From Bacterioplanoides sp965200585 (lineage in GTDB: Bacteria > Pseudomonadota > Gammaproteobacteria > Pseudomonadales > Oceanobacteraceae), in assembly GCF_965200585.1 (NCBI RefSeq), contig NZ_OZ241361.1: a stretch of 64,000 nt of DNA, one strand, 5' to 3'. The position numbers and the translations under genes were made by a program. The stretch's first letter is position 1. Each line of letters opens with the position of its first letter. Positions 18,228 through 25,578 of the stretch are shown here, one piece after another. Under the pieces are notes generated by a model, which saw only the letters and a program-made list of their open reading frames with translations, was not told the origin of the DNA and did no database searches.

Positions 18228-18341
18228 AGTTGTTAACAAACAGTTATTTTTTAAACAACTTGATCGGAGTAAGGTGATGTTATTGATGCAACGATTACAA
18301 CAGCCATCAGTAACGAACAGCAGCAACAAAGAGGACAGCCA

Positions 18342-18887
18342 ATGGCTCAGCTAAAAAATAGTGTGGATAGTTACGGCTGGCTCAGCATCGCGCTGCACTG
18401 GCTAATGGCTCTGACCATTTTTGGCCTGTTTGGTCTGGGTCTGTATATGGTTGAACTGACCTACTATGACGCCTGGTACAAAGGCTCATTAGACTTGCAC
18501 AAGTCGATAGGCATTATCCTGGCGCTGGTGTGGATTGCCCGAGTAATCTGGCGTATCAGCAATACCACGCCGCAGGATCTGGGGGATAAGAAGTGGGAAC
18601 ATCAGGTTGCTCACTTAGTCCATCTGTTGCTTTATTTGTTGATGCTGGCGTTATTTGTCAGTGGTTATTTGATTTCAACCGCCGATGGTCGTGCCATTGA
18701 GGTATTTGGCTGGTTTGAAATCCCGGCAAGTTTAATGATGGATAATCAGGAAGACATTGCCGGCGTTATTCATTGGGGTCTGGCCTGGAGCCTGATGGGT
18801 CTGGTGGCACTGCATGCACTGGCAGCGGTGAAACACCATGTTGTTGATAAAGACCGTACTCTGGTACGGATGCTGAAATCTCATTAA
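18342..18887 (+). CDS. Cytochrome b561-type membrane protein
   Basis: A diheme b-type cytochrome of the YodB/CybB family in the inner membrane. It has 181 residues and four predicted TM helices. His residues are placed as heme ligands: LHWLMA in helix 1 (near residue 18), LHKSIG near 52, and two His in the C-terminal helices (VIHWGLA and LHALAAVKHH). The start has an AGAGGA ribosome site. It is followed after 22 bp by yceI, the usual partner, so electron transfer linked to the periplasmic lipid-binding YceI protein is plausible but unproved. Confidence 0.9.
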   Translation: MAQLKNSVDSYGWLSIALHWLMALTIFGLFGLGLYMVELTYYDAWYKGSLDLHKSIGIILALVWIARVIWRISNTTPQDLGDKKWEHQVAHLVHLLLYLLMLALFVSGYLISTADGRAIEVFGWFEIPASLMMDNQEDIAGVIHWGLAWSLMGLVALHALAAVKHHVVDKDRTLVRMLKSH

Positions 18888-18909
18888 TTGTTTTATTAAG
18901 GAAAGCACC

Positions 18910-19485
18910 ATGAAAAAACTGTTATTGGCTCTGGGCATGACTGCCGCGGCCACTCTGGCGCCGCTGTCACAAGCAGCGACTTACGATATTGATACTAAGG
19001 GTGCTCATGCCTTTGTTCAGTTCAAGATCAAGCACTTAGGTTACAGCTGGCTGCTGGGTCGCTTTAACACCTTCGATGGTCAGTTTGAGTACGACGCCAG
19101 TGCACCGGAGAAGTCCGCCATCAAGGTGAATATTGAAACCGCCAGCATCGACTCCAACCACGCTGAGCGTGATAAACACCTGAAAGGTTCGGACTTCCTG
19201 AATGTTTCTAAATTCCCAACCTCGTCTTTCAAGAGCACCGGCTTTAAATCCACCGGCGAAGGCGAAGGCATCATCAGCGGTGATTTCACCCTGCACGGTG
19301 TGACCAAAAACATCAGCTTCCCGGTAACGCTGGTGGGTGAAGGCAAAGACCCATGGGGCGGCTACCGCGCCGGTTTTGAAGGCAAAACCACGCTGAAGCT
19401 ATCTGACTATGGCATCACCTACAACCTGGGCCCGGCTTCTACCCATGTTGAAATCGAATTACACGTCGAAGGTATTCGTCAGTAA
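18910..19485 (+). CDS. yceI: YceI-family periplasmic protein
   Basis: A 191-residue protein with a clear Sec signal peptide ending in SQAA near residue 23. The mature part is the YceI lipocalin-like barrel, which binds polyisoprenoid lipids: YDIDTKGAHAFVQFKIKHLG, then SIDSNHAERDKHLKGSDFLNVSKFP, then FTLHGVTKNISFPV and the closing STHVEIELHVEG. It is cotranscribed with cytochrome b561. A ribosome site (AAGGAAA) precedes the ATG. Confidence 0.94.
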   Translation: MKKLLLALGMTAAATLAPLSQAATYDIDTKGAHAFVQFKIKHLGYSWLLGRFNTFDGQFEYDASAPEKSAIKVNIETASIDSNHAERDKHLKGSDFLNVSKFPTSSFKSTGFKSTGEGEGIISGDFTLHGVTKNISFPVTLVGEGKDPWGGYRAGFEGKTTLKLSDYGITYNLGPASTHVEIELHVEGIRQ

Positions 19486-19494
19486 TAGCGATTT

Positions 19495-19518
19495 GCAGGA
19501 GGGCTTAAGCCCTCCTGC
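19495..19518 (+). terminator. Perfect 24-bp palindrome after yceI
   Basis: GC-rich self-complementary sequence around a central CTTAAG, beginning 10 bp after the yceI stop. It can form a strong stem with a TTAA loop, but no T-run follows. It is probably an mRNA 3' hairpin or weak terminator. Confidence 0.55.
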
Positions 19519-19575
19519 TATTCATCACCAGCTTTGTTCGCTACTCTCAGACAAACCGCCATCCGAGTCTGAGTT

Positions 19576-20763
19576 ATGAAACACTTACTACTCTCTTTTG
19601 CCTTTGCCCTTACTCTTGCCGCCAGCGCCCTGCTCAGCGGTTGTGATCGGATCAGCTCCGAAGTGGAGAAACAACAAAACGGGGTTATTTCACACCTGCC
19701 GTTTGTCATTGCACCAGAAGCACAACACCTTCATGATCGTTTAATTATTGGTGACTGGCATGCTGATACCACCTTATGGGAACGCGATATCAGCCAGCGG
19801 GGTGAAACCGGCCATGGCGATCTGGTGCGCTACCTTGAAGGGAATGTGGCACTACAGATGTTCACCACAGTCACCAAGTCTCCCTCCGGGCAAAACTATC
19901 AGAGCAACAGTAACGATAGTTTTGACAATATTACCGCACTGGCGATTGCTCAGGGTTGGCCGGTTAACAGCTGGCAGAACCTGACGGAACGCGCGTTATA
20001 TCAGGCCTCGAAACTGCATCAACTGGCCGAACAGCAGCCTGAGCAATTTATGCTGGTGCGCAACCAACAGGAGCTGCAACGCCTACTCGACAAACGTGAG
20101 CAAGGGCAGAAAATCCTCGGCGGGCTGATTGGCACGGAAGGTTCTCATGCGCTTGAGGGCGATCTGGCCAATATCGAACGGCTGTATCAGGCGGGTTTTC
20201 GTATGATGAGCCTGCACCACTTTTTTGATAATCGGCTCGGCGGTTCATTACACGGAACCTCAAATACTGGGTTAACTGAATTTGGCGCCCAAGCCATCCG
20301 AGAAATGGAGCGTTTGGGCATTATGATCGACGTGTCCCATTCGTCACCGCAGGTGGTTGAAGACGTCTTAGCACTCACTCAAACGCCGTTGATTGTTAGT
20401 CATACCGGCTTATATGGCCATTGCTCAACCCACCGTAACATCAGCGATGAGCTGATGCATCGGATTGCCGAAGGCGGCGGCATTATTGGCATTGGTTTCT
20501 GGGATGCTGCGGTCTGCGACGCCAGCCCAAAAGGCATTGTGAAGGCCATCAGTTATGGCATTGATTTGTTAGGTGTTGAACATATCGCTCTGGGCTCAGA
20601 CTTTGACGGCGCCGTTGTTACTCCGTTCGATGCGTCTGAGCTGGCAGTGCTGACCCATGAGATGCTGAAAGCGGGCTTCAGCAGTGATGATATTCGGGCA
20701 GTGATGGGCGGTAATATGGTGCGGTTTTTACAGCAGCATTTGCCTAAAGTGGCGCAGAATTAA
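19576..20763 (+). CDS. Membrane (renal-type) dipeptidase, lipoprotein
   Basis: A peptidase family M19 zinc enzyme of 395 residues. The N-terminus is a lipoprotein signal with lipobox LSGC (Cys near residue 23), so it is probably envelope-anchored. Catalytic features are HAD near residue 58 in place of the common H-x-D/N, GTEGSHAL near 192 (metal-bridging Glu), LHHFFDN near 214, DVSHSS near 253, SHTGLYG near 275 and LGSDFDG near 337. It hydrolyses dipeptides, often including D-residues. The start lacks an obvious Shine-Dalgarno. No operon partner is apparent. Confidence 0.9.
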   Translation: MKHLLLSFAFALTLAASALLSGCDRISSEVEKQQNGVISHLPFVIAPEAQHLHDRLIIGDWHADTTLWERDISQRGETGHGDLVRYLEGNVALQMFTTVTKSPSGQNYQSNSNDSFDNITALAIAQGWPVNSWQNLTERALYQASKLHQLAEQQPEQFMLVRNQQELQRLLDKREQGQKILGGLIGTEGSHALEGDLANIERLYQAGFRMMSLHHFFDNRLGGSLHGTSNTGLTEFGAQAIREMERLGIMIDVSHSSPQVVEDVLALTQTPLIVSHTGLYGHCSTHRNISDELMHRIAEGGGIIGIGFWDAAVCDASPKGIVKAISYGIDLLGVEHIALGSDFDGAVVTPFDASELAVLTHEMLKAGFSSDDIRAVMGGNMVRFLQQHLPKVAQN

Positions 20764-20838
20764 TCTTGCCTAAATACTGTAAATATAACCAAAGTTATTT
20801 ACAGTATTGGCAAATTTATTTTTTACAAAGGAACTCAA

Positions 20839-21538
20839 ATGAGCTTAATTGCTTGTCCTGAGTGCAATAAGGACATTTCTGATAAGGCAGCCTGCTGTAT
20901 TAATTGTGGTTATCCTATTGCCGAGGAAGCTCAACAACAAAAGGCTCCTCTAGAAACCAGTGATTATTTTGATAGCACCAAAAAGATTTCAAATAATAAG
21001 CATACTGGCAAGCAAGCTTGGTATCTAACTAAATGGGTTTGGGTCTGGGTTATCTTATTTTGGCCAGTTGGAGTTACAGGCCTGATTTTAAGGCTTAAAA
21101 AAAATCAAAGAATAAAAGCGGTTGGATTTATTTTTTTGATAGCCATGATCACCATTTTAGCTACAGAGGGCCACACCCCAAATACGAAATCTACTCCATA
21201 TATATCCGTTCACCACAGAGGATGTATGCAAAGCTGCCATAGGTACTGCTTTTGGGCCTCACCCATCAAATATGAAATCGTCTACTTCTAACGGAATTAC
21301 TTACATCTCATATATCAGATCAAGCGACAATTCCTTTTGGAAATACCGATGTAAGCTTGAGGGGCGCTATGCAGTTTGGGCAACTGAAAACGGACGTTGG
21401 AGAAACCATAGCCTTGATTCAAAAATATCGTATGACGTAGATTCCGCACGTAAGGTCTTGTACGTTAAAGAAGTATATAGTGATGGGAGTCAAACCAAAA
21501 AGTCATATACCAAAAATGAGTTTAAGAAAAGATATTGA
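20839..21538 (+). pseudogene. Zinc-ribbon membrane protein, interrupted by a frameshift
   Basis: The first frame (20839-21291) encodes a zinc ribbon CPECNKDISDKAACCINCG (Cys pairs at residues 6/9 and 20/23) and two hydrophobic segments (about residues 66-84 and 91-107). After about residue 120 that frame loses sense. A coherent continuation begins in the +1 frame near 21203 (FTTEDVCKAAIGTAFG) and runs to the stop at 21538, ending KSYTKNEFKKRY. The switch falls in an ATATATA tract at about 21197-21204, so a dinucleotide loss or +1 base there would explain it. Read through, the product is about 230 residues: ribbon, TM pair and an extracytoplasmic domain. The region is AT-rich compared with its neighbours. 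A working protein made by slippage is possible. Confidence 0.7.
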
Positions 21539-21628
21539 ATGTATTGCTTGGTTCTCAATACAACTACGGACACAAAAAAACAACTCCGCCAATTTGTATA
21601 ATTGGCGAAGTCGCTAAAGCCATCGCAC

Positions 21629-22690
21629 TCAGTTGATTTTGTCCACCAGCGCCACGGCCAGTTCTTCGCCCAGCAGTTTCGCCACATTACGGGCAGCTTT
21701 CTGGCGCGCTACATCGGCTAAGCCTGACACGCCTTTGGCCTGCTTGCTGAAAGAACTCAACGCCCGACCAGAACCATCGCGAATGGTCACACGGCTATCA
21801 GCAAACACGTAATGGCTGCCGCCCTGCTCTTTACTCGACAGCGTGGCATTGACCTCAAAGATCAGATCGGCTCCGCCATTGGTGATGCGCATGCCCTGCT
21901 CGGTGAGCGCTTCAATGATGCCTCCACCAATTTCTTCCGCACCGCTATCCTGCAGTTCAATACTGACCTGCAACTGGTCGATTAATACATTGATACGTTC
22001 CTGCAATGCCAGTAAATCGGCATCCGGGCGCGGCCGTTTACGATCCAGACTCACCAGCGCCAGACGTTCTCCCAAGCGGTCACGCTGAGCAAACATATTC
22101 ATCGCCGGTAACAATGGTTGTAACCGTTGCAAGCGATTACCCTGGGGCTGTTTGGCGGCAATTTCACGCAGTTGCTCATCCACTTCCGCCATGTCGCGAC
22201 GCAGACGCGCAGCGGCTTTGGCACGATCCAGCTCGGCCAATGCATAGGCATAACGATCATCCAGATGGGTCTTGATGATTTGTGCTTCGTCCAGCTCGAC
22301 CGGTGGCACCTGGCTACGCACATGATTACGAATCACACGCTGCACTTCATTTTCGCGGTGGCTGCCACTGCGTTCCGTAACATCCGAACTGAAGTCTCCG
22401 GAAACGGTTACTTTCAGCTGACTGACCAGATCGATACGCGCCAGTTCTCCGGCTCGCTTCAGCGCTTCGGTTTTATTGCCATAGACTTCAATCGAACCCA
22501 CGCCGTAAGCCATGCCCGGCATTTCTGGCGTATTGGTTAACCACGAAGGGCTACCGGACGCTGCCGCGGCATCCGCCTGCGATCTGTCGCTGCCCTGGTT
22601 TTTGATGTTCTGAGGCACACAAGCCACACAGGCGCTGGCGATAACCGCCAGTGCCAGAGCTTTGCGAGCCCGCAACAGAGTATCGATCAT
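21629..22690 (-). CDS. LPP20-family envelope lipoprotein
   Basis: A 353-residue protein with a lipoprotein-type signal (ALAVIASACVAC; Cys near residue 21 or 24). The segment after it (PSWLTNTPEMPGMAYGVGSIEVYGNKTEALKRAGELARIDL) matches the LPP20 domain. A charged helical region follows (residues 160-215) and then a C-terminal domain (LIFEVNATLSSKE). The start has AAGGA about 9 nt upstream. It lies 18 bp after the LpoB-like gene and is cotranscribed with it. An outer-membrane-associated role is likely; precise function is unknown. Confidence 0.82.
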   Translation of the reverse strand: MIDTLLRARKALALAVIASACVACVPQNIKNQGSDRSQADAAAASGSPSWLTNTPEMPGMAYGVGSIEVYGNKTEALKRAGELARIDLVSQLKVTVSGDFSSDVTERSGSHRENEVQRVIRNHVRSQVPPVELDEAQIIKTHLDDRYAYALAELDRAKAAARLRRDMAEVDEQLREIAAKQPQGNRLQRLQPLLPAMNMFAQRDRLGERLALVSLDRKRPRPDADLLALQERINVLIDQLQVSIELQDSGAEEIGGGIIEALTEQGMRITNGGADLIFEVNATLSSKEQGGSHYVFADSRVTIRDGSGRALSSFSKQAKGVSGLADVARQKAARNVAKLLGEELAVALVDKIN

Positions 22691-22708
22691 GGGTGGTTTT
22701 CCTTATGC

Positions 22709-23314
22709 TCAGAAACCAAACGAGTTCTTTTCCTGCAGCTTCTGAATCTTCTTCTGACCGTTCCAGACTTCACGGTTAGATTCCATATCAATCAGCTTCA
22801 TATCCACCTGATAGAAGGTCACGCGGTCGTCACCGACCTGATCCACAATCGAATTCACCGAGCCGGATAAGGCAAAATCAGCAGCGTTTTCCTGGCCCTG
22901 AGCCTTGGCATTTTTTGAGTTTAATTCCTGATCGCGACGTTCGTCACGAATCGCATCACGCTCGTCACCACCCGCAACAAAGTCAGCGCGGCCGGAACGG
23001 ATGATGGCGCGTTTGATATCGTTGGTGAAGGTATCAATGGCAATGTGTTCGTGGGACTTATTGCGGATGCGGGAGATGATAATGGTTGGGCGTTGGCTGT
23101 TTTCCAGCTCGAAGTCACGCGCCCATGGGAAAGACAACATATCGTCAATCATTTCGTTGGCTACCAGCTCAGAGTCTTTGGCATTCCAACGATCAGACAG
23201 CGCTACTTCTTCGCTGGCAGAAATACGCGATACTTTAGTACTACAACCAGCGGAAATCAGGATCGAAGCCCCCAGTAAAGTGGCTCCAGCCAGTTTGGTC
23301 ATTTGCTTCAGCAT
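22709..23314 (-). CDS. lpoB: LpoB-like penicillin-binding protein activator lipoprotein
   Basis: A 201-residue outer-membrane lipoprotein candidate. The lipobox ISAGC places Cys near residue 23. The body carries the LpoB-type alpha/beta fold: LVANEMIDDMLSFPW, RPTIIISRIRNKSHEHIAIDTFTNDIKRAI, FALSGSVNSIV and YQVDMKLIDMESNREVWNGQKKIQK. Enteric LpoB stimulates PBP1b from the outer membrane. The family also includes relatives of unproved role, and the adjacent LPP20 and COG3014 genes suggest this branch. A strong AAAGGA ribosome site is present. Three direct repeats lie just upstream. Confidence 0.82.
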   Translation of the reverse strand: MLKQMTKLAGATLLGASILISAGCSTKVSRISASEEVALSDRWNAKDSELVANEMIDDMLSFPWARDFELENSQRPTIIISRIRNKSHEHIAIDTFTNDIKRAIIRSGRADFVAGGDERDAIRDERRDQELNSKNAKAQGQENAADFALSGSVNSIVDQVGDDRVTFYQVDMKLIDMESNREVWNGQKKIQKLQEKNSFGF

Positions 23315-23328
23315 GATGTTATTCCTTT

Positions 23329-23369
23329 GTTGTGTTCAGTAAGAGTTGTGTTCGATAAATGTTGTGTTC
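23329..23369. repeat. Three direct repeats upstream of lpoB
   Basis: GTTGTGTTC occurs at 23329, 23345 and 23361 with an exact 16-bp period (GAACACAAC on the lpoB sense strand). The repeats fill the space between the lpoB start and the upstream COG3014-like gene. They could be an operator or simply a small tandem expansion. Confidence 0.7.
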
Positions 23370-23405
23370 AAAAAGTGATTGTTCAATCAATTTCAGAAAT
23401 CGGGT

Positions 23406-25172
23406 TTATTGTGGTGCAATGCGTTTATTCACAGCATTCGCATCGACTGCAGTGATGGGCTTTAACGATCTTACCTGCCACAGATGAATGTCACCTGACT
23501 CAAGCGTTACCGCGGCTTGCTGACGCTTGTGGTAGCCGCCCTGCAGTTGAGAGTCCAGCGTCAGCTGATGGGTTCCCGCGTCGAGTGCCACACGGCGGAT
23601 GCGGATATCGCTGGGTAATAGTAACCAGTTGCGGGTTTCCGCGGCATCGGTCAGCTGGGCGGTAATTTTGCCAACGGCCGATAACAAACCACCAAATTCA
23701 CCACCAGCAGCCGACGCCACCTGAGCGGCGGTCAGTGCTTTTAACGATGCCCGCGCCAATGCCATCTGGATATCAAAACTGGAATTCAGCACCTGTTCCT
23801 GCAACGCCATTTGCGCTGGATTAGACGATTTATACAGGTCATAGGAGCGATCTCCGACCAATAACGCGGAAGGCCCTTCGGCCGGAACCGGGTCGTAATA
23901 CGGCACGGTGATGCGCATCGATGAACCAATGGCCTGATCCAGCCCAAGATCCATCACCTGTTCCCACAATGGTCCGAGGTAAACGGTTTTTGTCAGGCCC
24001 ACCAGAGGCAAATCCAGCAACCCGGCGGAGGCATCCAGATAAAACGTCAGCGCATCGACAAATAAGCTATCGGCGTAAAGAATGTAGAACCAGGCCAGCT
24101 GATTGCGATCGGTGGCAAACAGATACGGGCGCAGCTCGAACGACTGCAGCGTGGTATTGGCCGACATCTCCAGATTCATTTCTTTGCGCTGCGGCGCCAT
24201 ACCTTTGTGCTCAACCACAATCACCTGAGCGGTATCGTCCCAGCGTTCCAGTTCCGCGCGCTGCTTTTTGCTCAGTTTGCGTGATGCTAAGCGTCGGGCA
24301 TCTTCGCGGTCACCCGTCTTGCGCAGCATCCGTACCACATCAAACCAGGCCTGAGCCGTCATTTGTGGGTCGAGGCGGAATTGTTTCACAAACCCATCTT
24401 CATACGACTGCGCGGCTTTTTGGTAACTGATGCGGGCATCGTCGTACTCGCCGTTCATCTCAAAACTGATGCCGGTCAGATAATGTGCCATGGCATCATC
24501 GCGATACACCAGCTGATCCATATCGATCATATTGCCGCTCAGGGCTTCAAAGATATCCAGCAGCTGAGAGAAGGTTTCTTCGTCTTTGCTTTTCTGCTCG
24601 GCATAGGTGCCTTTGCGGCTGTTGAGATCATTCAGGCGGATGATTAACCGACGCGATTCAATCCGTGCGCCATCGAGTGCATCTAACCGTTCATTGCGGT
24701 TGGTCGCGGTTTGCGCCAGACCGAAATAGTTAAGCGCTTTGTAATAGTTAATAAACATCTTCTCGAATTCGGCACCGCCATAAGGGCCCTGACGCGGATT
24801 CGACATCAGCACTGCCAGGGAGTCGCTGATACTGATGGTTTCGAGGCTTTCGGCCAGCTGTTCGGCCTGATTCAGTAACTGATTACTGGCGCTATAGTCG
24901 CCCTGAAGGTGTTTCACCACACCCAGTTCGAGGTGATACAACAAGGCATCGTTGCCGGTGGGTTTCAGGGTTTGTTTCAGCGACGCTTCAGCAACGGTCA
25001 GATCTCCCTGCTGCACCTGATTCAGCGCTTGCTGCACACCATTGCCGTAGGTCGCACAGCCGGAAATCCAGACAACACAGAACAGTACCAGCAGCCAACG
25101 AATGGAGTCAGGCAGCGACTTAACAGGCAACCAGCTAGCGTTCGACAAAGTAAAAAACGGCTGCGATTTCAT
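23406..25172 (-). CDS. COG3014-like envelope lipoprotein
   Basis: A protein of about 588 residues. ATG 25172 is preferred to an upstream TTG at 25181. The membrane-targeting segment ends in lipobox ISGC (Cys near residue 39), preceded by an unusually long N-region of about 24 residues. The first half is helical with TPR-like character (GDLTVAEASLKQTLKPTGNDALLYHLELGVVKHLQGDY). The second half is predicted beta-rich, with a segment AETRNWLLLPSDIRIRRVAL. It heads a same-strand series with lpoB and LPP20 genes, an association known for this family. A structural or assembly role in the outer envelope is inferred. Confidence 0.75.
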   Translation of the reverse strand: MKSQPFFTLSNASWLPVKSLPDSIRWLLVLFCVVWISGCATYGNGVQQALNQVQQGDLTVAEASLKQTLKPTGNDALLYHLELGVVKHLQGDYSASNQLLNQAEQLAESLETISISDSLAVLMSNPRQGPYGGAEFEKMFINYYKALNYFGLAQTATNRNERLDALDGARIESRRLIIRLNDLNSRKGTYAEQKSKDEETFSQLLDIFEALSGNMIDMDQLVYRDDAMAHYLTGISFEMNGEYDDARISYQKAAQSYEDGFVKQFRLDPQMTAQAWFDVVRMLRKTGDREDARRLASRKLSKKQRAELERWDDTAQVIVVEHKGMAPQRKEMNLEMSANTTLQSFELRPYLFATDRNQLAWFYILYADSLFVDALTFYLDASAGLLDLPLVGLTKTVYLGPLWEQVMDLGLDQAIGSSMRITVPYYDPVPAEGPSALLVGDRSYDLYKSSNPAQMALQEQVLNSSFDIQMALARASLKALTAAQVASAAGGEFGGLLSAVGKITAQLTDAAETRNWLLLPSDIRIRRVALDAGTHQLTLDSQLQGGYHKRQQAAVTLESGDIHLWQVRSLKPITAVDANAVNKRIAPQ

Positions 25173-25287
25173 ACGTGACAAGATCCTTGCTCAACACACG
25201 TTTCAGAAAACAAGCAGTGTAGCCAGTCCACCTGGCTTTGACTATTGCGTCTGACTGGCATACTGCTTTATCTGTTATTTCTGATCG

Positions 25288-25578
25288 CTAGTCACTTCCG
25301 TCGTTCAATCCTAATATTTTCAGCGGTTGTTCGTCGTCATCCAACACCGACTTACCCACAGGAGTCACACGCGTGGCCAGTTGATCCGTTTCTAATTGGC
25401 GCGCCTGATCTTCGGCTTGCTGTTCTGATGACGTCTGGCTAAAGCCACAGGCGATACATTCGCGTACTTCATCACCATCGTCGTTGTTATAAATCACAGT
25501 ACGATCCATCTCGGAACATTTAGGGCATACCGCTCCGGCAATAAAGCGTTTCGGCTTTTTCTTGGCTTGGTATTCCAT
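25288..25578 (-). CDS. yheV: YheV-family zinc-ribbon protein
   Basis: A 96-residue cytoplasmic protein with a treble-clef/zinc-ribbon core: CPKC at C18/C21 and CIAC at C41/C44, preceded by KPKRFIAGA. Enteric YheV is 66 residues, so this copy carries an acidic C-terminal tail. The start codon shares one base with the prlC stop (TGATG), which indicates translational coupling; the prlC-yheV pairing is also typical. Its biochemical role is not established. Confidence 0.85.
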   Translation of the reverse strand: MEYQAKKKPKRFIAGAVCPKCSEMDRTVIYNNDDGDEVRECIACGFSQTSSEQQAEDQARQLETDQLATRVTPVGKSVLDDDEQPLKILGLNDGSD

